From NCBI RefSeq assembly GCF_003992055.1, contig NZ_RQVD01000006.1, positions 43,440-107,439 on the forward strand: a stretch of DNA of 64,000 nt, read 5' to 3'. The stretch is from Veillonella sp. CHU740 (GTDB taxonomy: Bacteria > Bacillota > Negativicutes > Veillonellales > Veillonellaceae). The notes below the pieces were generated by a model that was not told where the DNA came from, made no database searches, and was given only the letters and a program-made list of their open reading frames with translations. Position numbers and translations under genes: made by a program. Positions 1 to 9,705 of the stretch are shown piece after piece. Each line of letters begins with the position of its first letter. Position 1 is the first letter of the stretch.

Positions 1-1
1 G

Positions 2-1744
2 TTGGAACGATACCTTGATGAGTACGACCATATGAAAGCACAGGAAAAAGGTCAGGAACAAGTAGTACTAGGATATATTTTATCTTCCATAAAAGATTGC
101 CATTTAGAGCATCTCTGTGAAAAGTATGGATTCTTTCAACAAGAAAGACAGCAGTATTTTGACCAAGATAGAATGGTGACAGATGAGGAGTGGTGCCACC
201 TAGCAGAGTCGATTGGCAGTGACGAAGCAGAAGAATTGTTAGGGGATATTCATAATTATTTGATGGATATTCAAAACCGTCATATTCGTTGTGGATTGCA
301 TATTTTGGGGCAAAATCCAACTACAGAGGAAGAAGATGGGTATATTGATGCTTTCATAGACATGCATGGTGTGCCAGACGATGCACAGAAAGAAACTCTC
401 TGTGCACAGTATGTAGAAGGGCTGCGTCAAACTACAGAAGAAATGTGCCAATTGTTACGAGGATTGGAAGGCAAGTATATTCCTCCCAATATTGGTGGTG
501 CTGTTACTAATGGTGGTATCGATGTACTACCTACGGGGCGGAATTTTTATGGTGTCGATGAACGGACATTACCGACCGTGCCTGCCTACGCCATCGGTTG
601 TGAACTAGGCGATGCGTTGCTCAATGAATATATTCGAGAAGAACAGCGATATCCAGAGGAAATTGGTATTGTCTTGTGGGCTGACAATACGCAACGAACT
701 CACGGTCAATGTATTGGTGAAGTATTCTATTTATTGGGTGTACGACCAGTTTATACAGGAAGTCGTGTGTCCGATTTAGAAGTCATACCTCTAGAGGAAT
801 TGGGGCGACCACGCATCGATGTAACAAGCCGTATTAGTGGACTATTCCGAGATATGATGCCTACCGGTGTCATGTGGATTGCAAGAGCTGTGCAAATGGT
901 AAACGCTCTTGATGAAGATCATAGTGTGAATTACGTAAAAAAACATATAGACCTGGATACAGCTACGTTAGTAGAAGACGGTATGGACTATGAAGAAGCT
1001 ATCAAAGCAGCATCGATTCGTGTCTTTGGTGATGCACCAGGAGCTTATGGGGCAGGGGTAAACCAAATTTTAGAACAAAGTAATTGGTCGACTCGTGAAG
1101 ACTTAGCCAATGCCTATGTTACATGGGGCGGTTATGGATATGATGAACAGGGGGATATTATCCCAAGCCATCAACAGTTTCGTAAACGGTTAGGTTCCAT
1201 TGAAGTGACCGTGAAAAATGAAGATAATCGAGAGGTTAGCTTATTAAGTACAGATGATTTCAACGCCTACCACGGAGGGATGATTGCAGCTGTAGAATCG
1301 ATCAAAGGTGTACAACCGAAATCATTCATAGGTGATACAACGTACCGCAAGGATATTTTGGTGCGATCGTTAGAAGATGAAATTCAGCGGCAATTCCGCA
1401 GTGAACCAATGAACCCTATTTTTATAGAGGGGATGATGAAACACGGTTACAAGGGGGCTGCTGATATGGCTTCCTATGTACAACATACCTATGAATGGGA
1501 TGCTACCAGCGATATGGTGCAAGATTGGATGTATGATGGATATACAGACGAGTATGTCATGAATCAGGACGTACAGGATTGGATGCGTCAAGTCAATCCT
1601 TGGGCCTTAGGGGCTATTTGCAATACGTTATTGGAAGCAGAACAACGAGGCCTTTGGGAGGCTAGTGAGGACCGCAGAGAAGGATTGCGAGAGGTAGCGA
1701 TGTCTTTGGAAGAAGATCTAGAGGGGTATTATGATGAATCGTAG
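2..1744 (+). CDS. cobN: CobN-type metal chelatase large subunit (3' part only)
   Basis: The frame is open at the left edge, so this is the C-terminal ~580 residues of a protein usually over 1,100 residues long. It has the CobN/BchH hallmark block around residues 180-330 (GRNFYGVDERTLPT, then IGIVLWADN, LLGVRPV, IPLEELGRPRIDVTSRISG) and the usual family ending (ALGAICNTLLEAEQRGLW). CobN-family proteins bind the tetrapyrrole and, driven by AAA+/VWA partner subunits, insert Co or Mg; related HmuS proteins have been linked to iron removal from haem. The next genes are a chelate ABC importer and ChlI/ChlD-like ATPases that overlap or nearly touch, so they are probably co-transcribed. The family call is firm. 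Whether the substrate is cobalt/corrin or haem cannot be decided here. Confidence 0.88.
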   Translation: MERYLDEYDHMKAQEKGQEQVVLGYILSSIKDCHLEHLCEKYGFFQQERQQYFDQDRMVTDEEWCHLAESIGSDEAEELLGDIHNYLMDIQNRHIRCGLHILGQNPTTEEEDGYIDAFIDMHGVPDDAQKETLCAQYVEGLRQTTEEMCQLLRGLEGKYIPPNIGGAVTNGGIDVLPTGRNFYGVDERTLPTVPAYAIGCELGDALLNEYIREEQRYPEEIGIVLWADNTQRTHGQCIGEVFYLLGVRPVYTGSRVSDLEVIPLEELGRPRIDVTSRISGLFRDMMPTGVMWIARAVQMVNALDEDHSVNYVKKHIDLDTATLVEDGMDYEEAIKAASIRVFGDAPGAYGAGVNQILEQSNWSTREDLANAYVTWGGYGYDEQGDIIPSHQQFRKRLGSIEVTVKNEDNREVSLLSTDDFNAYHGGMIAAVESIKGVQPKSFIGDTTYRKDILVRSLEDEIQRQFRSEPMNPIFIEGMMKHGYKGAADMASYVQHTYEWDATSDMVQDWMYDGYTDEYVMNQDVQDWMRQVNPWALGAICNTLLEAEQRGLWEASEDRREGLREVAMSLEEDLEGYYDES

Positions 1745-2705
1745 AATACTGTGTTTACTAGTCAGTATGTTGCTGTTAGGCGGAATTCTAATAGGTCTTA
1801 CTAGCTGGATTTCTGCAATTACTCATAGTGAACCACCTAATCTTATACAAGGAGAACAACGAACAATCATCGATGATTGGGGACGAACGATTACTGTTCC
1901 TGTGGAAGCGAAGCGAATTGTCTCTTTAACCTCTGCCTATGAACCTATATTATTAGAGATGGTAGGGCCTAGTCGATTAGGGGCTGTTAGCTTTCTATCA
2001 AAAACAAAGGGATATGGGCCGAACTATGAACTGGCAAAATCTGTGAAAGTCTCTTTATACTCCTATGCGGTGGAGAAAATTGTATATTTACACCCTGACT
2101 TGGTGATTGCTCCAGAGTATACAAGCCGAGATGTACTAGATGGATTAGAGCATATGGGAATTCCTGTGGTCATCATTAGCAGTCCTAAAACAGTACAAGA
2201 AACTGTAGCCTTAGTAGAGCGATTGGGATCGGTTGTTGGAGCAGAGGATAAGGCTCGTGACATGACTGCTAAGATGCAACAAGATATAGAAGAGGTAAAA
2301 GCTCTATCTGCAGACACAAAAGGGCAAGTCGTGATTTCTATGTCATCCATGGAAGGCTTTTCAGGGACGGGAAGCTTGTTTGATGACATGACCCGTGTCA
2401 TGGGGCTTGTGAATGGACCGAGCCACTTAGGATATGCACCGAGGACTGCTTTCACGGAAGAGCGCATTATTGAAATGAATCCTGATGTGATTCTCATACC
2501 AGTGTACGACAAAAGTGAAATGGCGTGGCAAACACTATACCGAGATAATCCAGGATTGCAAACGGTAAAAGCGGTGCAAGACCATCGTGTGTTGCCCATG
2601 GACGCATCCAATTTATATGCTGGAAATCAATTCATCGGTACATCTATGAAAGATATTTTGCGCATCGTTCGAGAGAGCGAGAAAGGAGAAGGCAACCATG
2701 AATAG
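1731..2705 (+). CDS. Substrate-binding protein of a metal-chelate (cobalamin/haem/siderophore) ABC importer
   Basis: This 324-residue protein has an N-terminal hydrophobic signal or anchor (about residues 5-27) and then a BtuF/FepB-type periplasmic binding fold: 'RTIIDDWGRTITVP', 'KRIVSLTSAYEPILLEM', 'HPDLVIAPEYTS' and a C-terminal 'MNPDVILIPVYD'. No lipobox cysteine is visible, so it may be soluble in the periplasm or held by an uncleaved anchor, unlike the lipoproteins of single-membrane Firmicutes. The start overlaps the chelatase gene by 14 bases, which suggests translational coupling. The permease and ATPase follow immediately. The ligand (cobalamin, haem or ferric siderophore) cannot be read from sequence; the CobN neighbour favours a tetrapyrrole or cobalt chelate. 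Confidence 0.85.
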   Translation: MMNRRILCLLVSMLLLGGILIGLTSWISAITHSEPPNLIQGEQRTIIDDWGRTITVPVEAKRIVSLTSAYEPILLEMVGPSRLGAVSFLSKTKGYGPNYELAKSVKVSLYSYAVEKIVYLHPDLVIAPEYTSRDVLDGLEHMGIPVVIISSPKTVQETVALVERLGSVVGAEDKARDMTAKMQQDIEEVKALSADTKGQVVISMSSMEGFSGTGSLFDDMTRVMGLVNGPSHLGYAPRTAFTEERIIEMNPDVILIPVYDKSEMAWQTLYRDNPGLQTVKAVQDHRVLPMDASNLYAGNQFIGTSMKDILRIVRESEKGEGNHE

Positions 2706-3684
2706 ACCGTGGTTCTATATGGTTGGCATGATAATACTGCTATTGGTGCTTATTGTCGTGTCCTTGTGTATGGGTATTATTCCCATCAGTGCTAGTGATT
2801 TCTTGCATTTAACAGAGGAGCAAGAACGAGTTTTATATTTTATACGTTTGCCTAGAATTTTAGTGGCTATTTCTATTGGTATGGCCTTGGCCATTGCAGG
2901 TGCAGTCATGCAGGGCGTATTTGGTAACCCGTTGGCAGATCCAGGCATAATGGGCGTTGTATCTGGGGCTTCCACAGGGGCTGTGATTGCGGTAGCATTA
3001 GGGTTGTCATCGGTGAGTGCCTATTACATGCCATCCTTTGCATTTATCGGCGCCTTGACAGCTCTAGGTATTACAATGCTCCTCAGTTGGTATAAAGGGC
3101 GGATGGACCCTCGCATTTTATTGTTAGCAGGGGTCGCTATCAGCATGCTGTTGGGAGCCTTGACATCTGGAGTTTTAACGTTGATGAATGAATATCGTTT
3201 GAAAGAATTTTTATTCTGGATGGTTGGTAGCTTAGAGTATCGCCGATGGGACCATGTGGCCATTGCACTGCCTGTCATTGCGGTAGGAACAGCGATTATT
3301 ATAGCCTTGAGTAAACATTTAAATATTTTAGTGATGGGCGAAGTAGAAGCCAGAGCTGTAGGTATGAATACCAATCGGTATCGTATGATCTTCTTGCTCT
3401 TGTCGGCTATGATGACGGCTATTTCTGTATGCGTAGGCGGTAGTATTGGGTTTGTGGGTCTTGTGGTGCCGCACATGGTGCGCCTCTTAGTAGGACCTGA
3501 CCATCGCCTTGTGATACCTGCCTCTGCCTTGGGGGGCGCTTGTTTTGTGTTGTTGTGCGATACATTGGGACGCACCTTATTCCATCCTGTAGATATACGA
3601 GTGGGTATTATGACGGCCTTATTAGGAACGCCATATTTCTTATTCCTCTTACATCGTTTGAAAGTGAAAGGAGGTTCTCTATGA
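2698..3684 (+). CDS. FecCD/BtuC-family ABC transporter permease
   Basis: This 328-residue, strongly hydrophobic protein has the FecCD pattern of many membrane segments. Family signatures include 'IRLPRILVAISIGMALAIAGAVMQG' spread over residues ~46-70 followed by 'NPLADPGIMGVVSGAS', and a late 'GGSIGFVGLVVPHMVRLLVGPDHR' that contacts the ATPase. It forms the inner-membrane channel for the chelate delivered by the preceding binding protein. It overlaps that gene by 8 bases and the ATPase gene by 4 (ATGA), a tight import operon. Length matches the family. Substrate unknown. Confidence 0.9.
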   Translation: MNRPWFYMVGMIILLLVLIVVSLCMGIIPISASDFLHLTEEQERVLYFIRLPRILVAISIGMALAIAGAVMQGVFGNPLADPGIMGVVSGASTGAVIAVALGLSSVSAYYMPSFAFIGALTALGITMLLSWYKGRMDPRILLLAGVAISMLLGALTSGVLTLMNEYRLKEFLFWMVGSLEYRRWDHVAIALPVIAVGTAIIIALSKHLNILVMGEVEARAVGMNTNRYRMIFLLLSAMMTAISVCVGGSIGFVGLVVPHMVRLLVGPDHRLVIPASALGGACFVLLCDTLGRTLFHPVDIRVGIMTALLGTPYFLFLLHRLKVKGGSL

Positions 3685-4481
3685 GTGACGTAGTATTGCG
3701 CTTAAAACAGGTATCTGTATACCATGATGGACAACCGATCGTTCAAGATGTAACCAAAGACTTTTACAAAGGGGAATGTATTGGTATCATTGGGGCGAAT
3801 GGGAATGGTAAAACCACATTGCTCAAAGCGATTCGCCAGCTATTACCCTATGAGGGGCATATTTATGGAAATGGACAAGATTTGGCGAAACAGTCGGATA
3901 CGTTTATTGCCAAAACGATGAGTTATATGCAACAACAAGCGGAGATTCCTTACGCTTTTAGCGCCGAAGAAATCGTTATGACGGGTCGTTATGCGTACCA
4001 ATCTTGGTGGGATAGTGAAAGCGACGAAGATCGTCGTATTGTGCAAGAGGTGATGGCGTATACAGGAGTATCGCATTTAAAAGATCAGCGGTTAGAACAG
4101 GTCAGTGGTGGAGAAAAACAGCGCATTTTATTAGCTAAATCTCTAGCCCAAGAAACAGACATTATGCTATTAGATGAGCCAACTTCTGCCCTCGATAAAG
4201 GCCATAGTGATGATATGTTCCGATTCTTTCAACATTTGTGCAAGCAAGGAAAAACTATCATTACCGTTGTACATGATTTAGAATTAGCTGCTAAATACTG
4301 CACACGATTATTGCTTATTGGAGAGCATCGTGTCATTGCAGATGGCACGCCAGAAGAAGTGTTGCGCCCGGACTATATTAAACGGGCCTTTGATATGGAT
4401 ACAGATGTATTCAGAGATGAACGGTATGGACAATTGCGCATAGAAATTATCCCTACCAAAGGACGTTGGCAAGGAGAGTAA
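3681..4481 (+). CDS. ABC transporter ATP-binding protein (FecE/BtuD-like)
   Basis: I place the start at the ATG at 3681, 9 bases after an AAAGGAGG-like site and overlapping the permease stop as ATGA; the frame stays open further upstream but without a ribosome binding site. The 266-residue product has Walker A (GANGNGKTT, about residues 34-42), the signature SGGEKQR, Walker B ([10 protein letters not shown]) and the switch histidine (VVHD). It powers chelate import through the FecCD-type permease. Its closeness to the CobN and ChlI/ChlD-like genes suggests that import and metal insertion or removal are coordinated; that link is inference. Confidence 0.9.
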   Translation: MSDVVLRLKQVSVYHDGQPIVQDVTKDFYKGECIGIIGANGNGKTTLLKAIRQLLPYEGHIYGNGQDLAKQSDTFIAKTMSYMQQQAEIPYAFSAEEIVMTGRYAYQSWWDSESDEDRRIVQEVMAYTGVSHLKDQRLEQVSGGEKQRILLAKSLAQETDIMLLDEPTSALDKGHSDDMFRFFQHLCKQGKTIITVVHDLELAAKYCTRLLLIGEHRVIADGTPEEVLRPDYIKRAFDMDTDVFRDERYGQLRIEIIPTKGRWQGE

Positions 4482-4482
4482 T

Positions 4483-5421
4483 ATGAGTAATCTATATCCT
4501 TTTACAGCCTTAGTAGGACAAGATCTAATGAAATTGGCCTTACTCCTCAATGCAGTAGATCCACGAGTAGGTGGTGTATTGATACAAGGTGATAAGGGAA
4601 CGGCAAAATCGACGGCGGTACGAGGCTTAGCTAAGGTGCTGCCTATGCATCGTGATGGAACACCTATGAAAGTGGTGGACCTTCCTTTGCATTGTACGGA
4701 AGACAGATTGGTGGGAACTCTGGATATCGAGCGGATCTTGCAAGAGGGGAAGCAAGAGTTTTCCCCAGGCATTTTATTTGAGGCCCACGAAAATATTCTC
4801 TATGTGGATGAGGTCAATTTACTAGAGGACTACTTAGTGGATACATTGCTAGATGTAGCGGCCATGGGGGTGAATCGGGTCGAACGTGAGGGCATTAGCC
4901 ATAGTCATCCCTCACGATTTATTTTGGTGGGTACCATGAACCCCGAAGAAGGTGCTATTCGACCACAATTGCTAGATCGCTTTGGCTTATCGGTGATGGT
5001 GAAAGCGGAAACAGACGTAGCCTTGCGGATGGAGGTATTGCGCCGTCGACTGGCCTTTGAAGAGAATCCGCAAGCATTTATTGAGTCCTACAGCAAGGAC
5101 GATGAAGCGTTGCGTAAAACCATTGAAACAGCTCGTAAAGTATTGCCTACGATTGTGGTAGATACGAATCTATTAGAATTGATTGCCAATATATCGATTA
5201 TCCTAGGCGTAGAGGGACATCGTTCGGATATTACCTTACTCAATAGTAGCCGCGCCTTAGCGGCGTTACAAGGGGAGCCCCATGTGACCATCGATCATCT
5301 GAAACAGTTGACACCTCTTGTGGTGGCTCATCGGATGAAGCGAAAACCTTTTGAGCAACGTGAATTTGATGAAAGTATGTTAAAGAATCTATGGGCTACG
5401 TATGAAGGAATACACAAGTAG
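4483..5421 (+). CDS. ChlI/BchI-like AAA+ chelatase subunit
   Basis: This 312-residue AAA+ protein has Walker A at residues 36-44 (GDKGTAKST), a Walker B region near 106-112 (LYVDEVNLL), and the family blocks '[28 protein letters not shown]' and 'LLDRFGLSV' with the ATPase arginines. ChlI-type subunits form hexameric rings that with a ChlD-type VWA partner drive CobN/ChlH-type large subunits. Here the CobN gene lies upstream and the VWA partner just downstream, so the three parts of one chelatase are present. It starts one base after the ABC ATPase stop. Members are often annotated as magnesium chelatase; cobalt, or an opposite dechelatase role, are equally possible. Confidence 0.88.
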   Translation: MSNLYPFTALVGQDLMKLALLLNAVDPRVGGVLIQGDKGTAKSTAVRGLAKVLPMHRDGTPMKVVDLPLHCTEDRLVGTLDIERILQEGKQEFSPGILFEAHENILYVDEVNLLEDYLVDTLLDVAAMGVNRVEREGISHSHPSRFILVGTMNPEEGAIRPQLLDRFGLSVMVKAETDVALRMEVLRRRLAFEENPQAFIESYSKDDEALRKTIETARKVLPTIVVDTNLLELIANISIILGVEGHRSDITLLNSSRALAALQGEPHVTIDHLKQLTPLVVAHRMKRKPFEQREFDESMLKNLWATYEGIHK

Positions 5422-5469
5422 TAGAAGCCAGAACTAACAACAAAGATTTTGTTAAAGGAGGTGAATGGT

Positions 5470-7443
5470 ATGAGTGTACAAATAAATACAGGCATTCACC
5501 TCTTTTTGCAAGAACCTTTGTTGCGGACATTGCTTATTTCAGGTGAAGTGGGAACGGGAAAAACTTATGCCCTGTTGCAAGCATTGCATGATAGGGGCCG
5601 AAATTATATGACGATTATGTCTCACACAGATGTGAGTGCTATGCAGGAAGCGGTGGATATACAAAGGACCTTAGAAACAGCACAAATTGTAAAACAAGCA
5701 CATCCTTGGGATGGCTATGATCTACTTATCTGCGAAGGATTGGATCATTTTGACCGGTCCATGTGGCTACGGATTCTTTCCGAGCAAAATCGGCGGTACG
5801 AAGCGGGAAGACCGCTACAAATTATGGCAACGTATACAGGAACAGAAGGGCTATCGCAATGGGTCTATGATATGGATTTGTGGATTCCCATAGAATCACC
5901 AGATGCGGACACTAGAGTACGGGTCCTAGCAGATAGAGACCATGCAGATACATATGAGAACGGTGCGATTCGTGAAAGGCACTACAGTGTAGGAACTCTT
6001 CGCACGGGAACCACAATAGATGTATATGGATTCCACAGAGAAGAACAGATTCCTCCTGAGGGAAAAGTAATGGCTACATTTGAAACCCATAGAGAAGAGC
6101 CGATTCGTCCTAAGGGGAAATTAATAGATGTACCTGGAATCCCAACCGTGCATGATAGCATATATACATATATTTCCAGTCTAGTAGAGAAATTCAACAT
6201 TTCTTTTATGGGCATGGAATATATTTTACTAAAAGCAGCCATAGGCTTAGCTAGAGAAAAAGGCCATCAATTTGTGGAGCCTACCGATGTAGAAACAGTA
6301 CTTCCTTGGACATTACCACAGAAAATGAAGAACCTAGTGACTCCTCCAACATCTCAAGATGGAGATGCACAGGATCCATCAGATCGAAGGACATCTGATA
6401 AGACAAGAACTGAACAAGAGAAACCGCAAGAGGCCAGTTCAAACCGAGAACAAGAGAACAATGGCTCACAAGGGATGGATAGGGAGAACGACCGTGATGA
6501 GCAAATAGGAAGAATGTCTCAGAGGATGACAACAGATAGCGATGAATCTCACGATGGACAATCAAAAGAGGAAACCACTCTGGAACTAGATCAGACAGAA
6601 GAGGAACTAGATGCTAGTCATGATGGAGGAGACAGAGAAAAAGATACTAACGGACAGGGCCAACGTAAGCCCAATACAGGTAAGATAGAGGAGTCCTTTA
6701 CACTTTCAGAAACGGTGGAAACACAGGTGTTACATCTATATGGGATGTTGCAATCTGGATCCGAAAAGAAACAAATAGACATCAGTGCCGACGGTCGAGG
6801 CCCTAAGGTGCATCGTCAAGGAACTACGGGGAGAACCATTGCTTGGATTCCAACGATAGTACAAGGGATTATACGTAGCCGCCAACTACCTATTCGGCTA
6901 ACCATAGAAGATGTCAGATATGCTATGCATCAGGAGATGCCAAAAGAAGCCATTTATTTAGTAGTTGATACAAGTGGATCTATGGGACAGAGAACACGAT
7001 TAAAGGGGACCGAGAAGTTACTTTCACAAGTCATACAGATGATGTATGTGAAACGACAGTATGTATCGCTCATCACCTTTCAAAAGCAAGGAGCTCAATG
7101 TGTGGTGCCATTGACAAGGAGAATTGAGACCATCCCTAATGCATTGGAGGCAGCTAGGATTGGGGGAAGAACGCCTTTTGTGAAAGGTATTGAGGAAGCG
7201 GCAAAACAGATAGGTGTCGACATGTCTCAAATGGGGCACATACAGGCTAATTTAGTAGTCATAACGGATGGGAAGGTAACATCTCAAGCACTACAAGGGC
7301 TAGAACAAGTTGGTGACTGGCTTATCAGTCAGAGGATACAAACGATTGTAATTGATACCGATACTAGCTTTGTTCGTATGAATCGAGGGAAAGAGATTGC
7401 TCTTATGCTAGGGGCAGAGTATGTAAGGGTACAAGACATATAA
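5470..7443 (+). CDS. ChlD-like chelatase subunit with AAA+-like and VWA domains
   Basis: The start is the ATG at 5470, preceded by AAAGGAGGTG at ideal distance; an in-frame TTG at 5449 lies before the site and is unlikely. The 657-residue product has an N-terminal P-loop (GEVGTGKT, residues 25-32), a hydrophilic charged linker (about 290-410, rich in D, E, Q, R and S) and a C-terminal VWA domain with MIDAS residues D500, S502 and S504 (DTSGSMG). This AAA-linker-VWA layout is that of ChlD/BchD, which bridges the AAA+ motor to the tetrapyrrole-binding subunit. The AAA half is divergent, as is usual for ChlD. It probably ends the chelatase-importer operon; a terminator follows. Confidence 0.85.
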   Translation: MSVQINTGIHLFLQEPLLRTLLISGEVGTGKTYALLQALHDRGRNYMTIMSHTDVSAMQEAVDIQRTLETAQIVKQAHPWDGYDLLICEGLDHFDRSMWLRILSEQNRRYEAGRPLQIMATYTGTEGLSQWVYDMDLWIPIESPDADTRVRVLADRDHADTYENGAIRERHYSVGTLRTGTTIDVYGFHREEQIPPEGKVMATFETHREEPIRPKGKLIDVPGIPTVHDSIYTYISSLVEKFNISFMGMEYILLKAAIGLAREKGHQFVEPTDVETVLPWTLPQKMKNLVTPPTSQDGDAQDPSDRRTSDKTRTEQEKPQEASSNREQENNGSQGMDRENDRDEQIGRMSQRMTTDSDESHDGQSKEETTLELDQTEEELDASHDGGDREKDTNGQGQRKPNTGKIEESFTLSETVETQVLHLYGMLQSGSEKKQIDISADGRGPKVHRQGTTGRTIAWIPTIVQGIIRSRQLPIRLTIEDVRYAMHQEMPKEAIYLVVDTSGSMGQRTRLKGTEKLLSQVIQMMYVKRQYVSLITFQKQGAQCVVPLTRRIETIPNALEAARIGGRTPFVKGIEEAAKQIGVDMSQMGHIQANLVVITDGKVTSQALQGLEQVGDWLISQRIQTIVIDTDTSFVRMNRGKEIALMLGAEYVRVQDI

Positions 7444-7768
7444 CCAAAGAGCATAGAATCTAACAGTTCCTTATTAAGAGAGGGACATCCCCCATACAGG
7501 GGTCTCAGAGGCGATAACAACATGTACATTTTACATGTTTGTTACCGCCTCTTTTTGTATGTAAGGATAACAAAATATACTCTTAATGAAGAAAAGTATA
7601 GTAATGCAAGGTAAGACAATGTTAGATAATTATTATTATCTTATAGATGAAAATCGATATACACTTTATATGTAGTGATAGAATCTATAGGTAATTATAG
7701 CTACCATATGCTACAATAGAATATAGAATCCAAGTTTGGTTTGGTAAAAGGTAAGGTGTAAATTATAT
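7444..7768 (+). other. Intergenic region between chelatase operon and hemE
   Basis: This 325-base gap holds a terminator (listed separately at 7507-7557), then an AT-rich stretch with a probable hemE promoter: an extended -10 element TGCTACAAT at 7709-7717, without a convincing -35. The leader to the hemE ATG is about 50 bases with only a weak GGTAAGG-like ribosome site. I see no cobalamin riboswitch and no coding capacity. Confidence 0.5.
7507..7557 (+). terminator. Rho-independent terminator after ChlD-like gene
   Basis: A long hairpin starts at AGAGGCGATAACA (7507) and closes with TGTTACCGCCTCT, with one bulge and a CATT-type loop. It is followed directly by a T-rich tail (CTTTTTGT). It ends the chelatase-importer operon. 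Confidence 0.85.
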
Positions 7769-8797
7769 ATGGAAAAACGACAAGATTATTTGCAAATGAT
7801 TGCAGGTGAGTCGGTGTCCCGCAGACCAGTTTGGTTTATGCGTCAAGCGGGGCGGAGTCAAGAGGCGTATCGCAAGATAAAAGAGCGATATAGCCTATTT
7901 GAGATTACTCATCAACCGGAATTATGTGCAAAAGTAACGGCACTTCCTGTTCATGAATATGATGTAGATGCGGCTATTTTGTACAAAGATATTATGACTC
8001 CTTTGGTACCTATGGGTGTGGATGTAACGATTAAACCTGGCGTAGGACCTGTCATTGCAAATCCCATACGTTCTCAAGAAGATGTAGCAAATTTACGTGA
8101 TATTGTAGTAGAAGAATCGCTGGATTTTATGGTAAAAACAATCCAGATTCTTACGAAGGAAATACTTGCAGTACCGTTGATTGGCTTTGCAGGGGCTCCT
8201 TTCACATTAGCTAGTTACATGATTGAAGGTGGCCCTTCTAAGAATTACCAGAAAACTCGTCAATGTTTAGTGGCAACGCCTGAGATTTGGCATGCTTTGA
8301 TGGAACGATTGACGACTATGTCCATTACGTATATGGAAGGTCAAATTCAGGCGGGAGTGAATGCAATTCAAATTTTTGATTCATGGATTGGTGCCCTTTC
8401 TATGGAACAATATGAAGGTGGCGTATTCCCCTATATGAAACGTATTATTGGGACCATTAAGGAACGATATCCTCATATTCCTATCACTATGTTTGGCGTA
8501 GGCACTAAGCATTTATTTCCTGTGTGGAAAGAATTGCCATTAGATGTAATCGGTTGTGATTGGAGGTGCTCCATTGCAGAAGCAAGCGCGATGGGTATCA
8601 AGCAAACATTACAAGGGAATTTAGATCCGGCCTATTTATTCGCAGATTGGAAAACGATTCAAGGTGAAATTGACCGCATCTTAGAAGAAGGTACTGCTCA
8701 TGGAAAGCATATCTTTAACTTAGGCCATGGTGTTGTGCCAGATGCGAATCCGAAAGTATTGCGAAACATTGTGGAGTATGTACATGACAGAGGATAA
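7769..8797 (+). CDS. hemE: Uroporphyrinogen decarboxylase
   Basis: This 342-residue protein removes four acetate carboxyls from uroporphyrinogen III to give coproporphyrinogen III in the cytoplasm. It shows the family's N-terminal 'RRPVWFMRQAGRS' arginine motif, the catalytic-aspartate block 'DAAILYKDIMTPLVPMG', the 'GFAGAPFTLASYMIEGG' block and 'IQIFDSWIGALS'. Length is typical. It starts a haem cluster in which ferrochelatase overlaps it by 14 bases and the HemY-HemQ fusion follows. With those genes, coproporphyrinogen from this step would enter the coproporphyrin-dependent branch rather than the protoporphyrin branch. Confidence 0.95.
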   Translation: MEKRQDYLQMIAGESVSRRPVWFMRQAGRSQEAYRKIKERYSLFEITHQPELCAKVTALPVHEYDVDAAILYKDIMTPLVPMGVDVTIKPGVGPVIANPIRSQEDVANLRDIVVEESLDFMVKTIQILTKEILAVPLIGFAGAPFTLASYMIEGGPSKNYQKTRQCLVATPEIWHALMERLTTMSITYMEGQIQAGVNAIQIFDSWIGALSMEQYEGGVFPYMKRIIGTIKERYPHIPITMFGVGTKHLFPVWKELPLDVIGCDWRCSIAEASAMGIKQTLQGNLDPAYLFADWKTIQGEIDRILEEGTAHGKHIFNLGHGVVPDANPKVLRNIVEYVHDRG

Positions 8798-9704
8798 AAC
8801 AACACAAGAAGTTTGTGTATTGGTATTAGATTATGGTTCTCCTCGCTCTTTAAATGATATAGAAGAGTATTATACTCGCATACGGAGAGGCCATAGACCA
8901 AGTGATGAAGAATTACAAGGATTACGTCATAAGTATGAACGTATCGGTGGTCAATCCCAATTGATGGAGTCCACTGCGTGGCAAGTTAAGAGATTACAAG
9001 AAGAGTTACAAAACGAACTGCCCATTGCAAAGGTAACGGTGGTACAAGCACATAAATATATAGAACCACTCATCGCGGATGTAGCCAAGGAATTGAATCA
9101 CTATGATACAGTAGTTGTACTCATGATGAATCCTTATGGAACAGACATATTAAATGCATCCTATCTAGAGCCACTGAAACTGTTTATGAATGACAGGTGG
9201 AAGATAGTGAAAAGTTGGGCGGACGCACCGACATTAGTGCAATCTTGGACAGAACGAGTACAGAAGACTATGCGTACATTGCCTGTTACGGCGAAACCGT
9301 TTTATGTCTTTACGGCTCATAGTGTGCCACTGATGCAAGGAATTTCCTATGATGGATATGTGCATAGTTTACAACGGGTGATGCAGTCCATGGCAGATCA
9401 ATTGGTGTTGCCGAACGCTACCCTAGCTTGGCAAAGTGCAGGGACTCGTGGGGAATGGTTAACACCTACGGTGGAAGCTGTTACAGAACAAGCGGGCGCA
9501 GAAGGCTATACCCATGTGGTATATATTCCCATCGGCTTTACTTGTACCCATATGGAAGTGTCCTATGATTTAGATATAGAACGACAGGAACAGTGTGAAC
9601 AGTTGGGGATGACCTATGTGCGAGTACCTATGCCAGACCATGATACTCTCTTTGTGAAAGCCATGGCGCACGGTGTAGTAACAGCTCTCTGGAAGGAGGG
9701 ATAA
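8784..9704 (+). CDS. cpfC: Ferrochelatase (probably coproporphyrin III ferrochelatase)
   Basis: The ATG at 8784 sits 7 bases after GTGGAG; upstream in-frame codons lie inside hemE and lack a ribosome site. The 306-residue product has the class II chelatase active-site histidine in FTAHSVP (H179) and the conserved acidic partner in 'CTHMEVSYDLDIE' (E258). Its opening 'VLVLDYGSPRSLNDIEEYYTRIRRGH' is of the Firmicute type. It inserts Fe2+ into the porphyrin. Because the next frame carries HemQ, coproporphyrin III is the likelier substrate, so the product would be called CpfC (formerly HemH). It overlaps hemE by 14 bases and ends one base before the HemY-HemQ ATG. Confidence 0.9.
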   Translation: MTEDKTTQEVCVLVLDYGSPRSLNDIEEYYTRIRRGHRPSDEELQGLRHKYERIGGQSQLMESTAWQVKRLQEELQNELPIAKVTVVQAHKYIEPLIADVAKELNHYDTVVVLMMNPYGTDILNASYLEPLKLFMNDRWKIVKSWADAPTLVQSWTERVQKTMRTLPVTAKPFYVFTAHSVPLMQGISYDGYVHSLQRVMQSMADQLVLPNATLAWQSAGTRGEWLTPTVEAVTEQAGAEGYTHVVYIPIGFTCTHMEVSYDLDIERQEQCEQLGMTYVRVPMPDHDTLFVKAMAHGVVTALWKEG

Positions 9705-9705
9705 T

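Noticed and set aside
2063..3575. Minus-strand open frames of about 182-183 residues inside the binding-protein and permease genes
   Set aside because: They lie antisense to well-supported transporter genes and their composition is that of a shadow frame.
7444..7768. Cobalamin riboswitch before hemE or after the chelatase operon
   Set aside because: No B12-box-like conserved core is visible. The only strong structure is a terminator.
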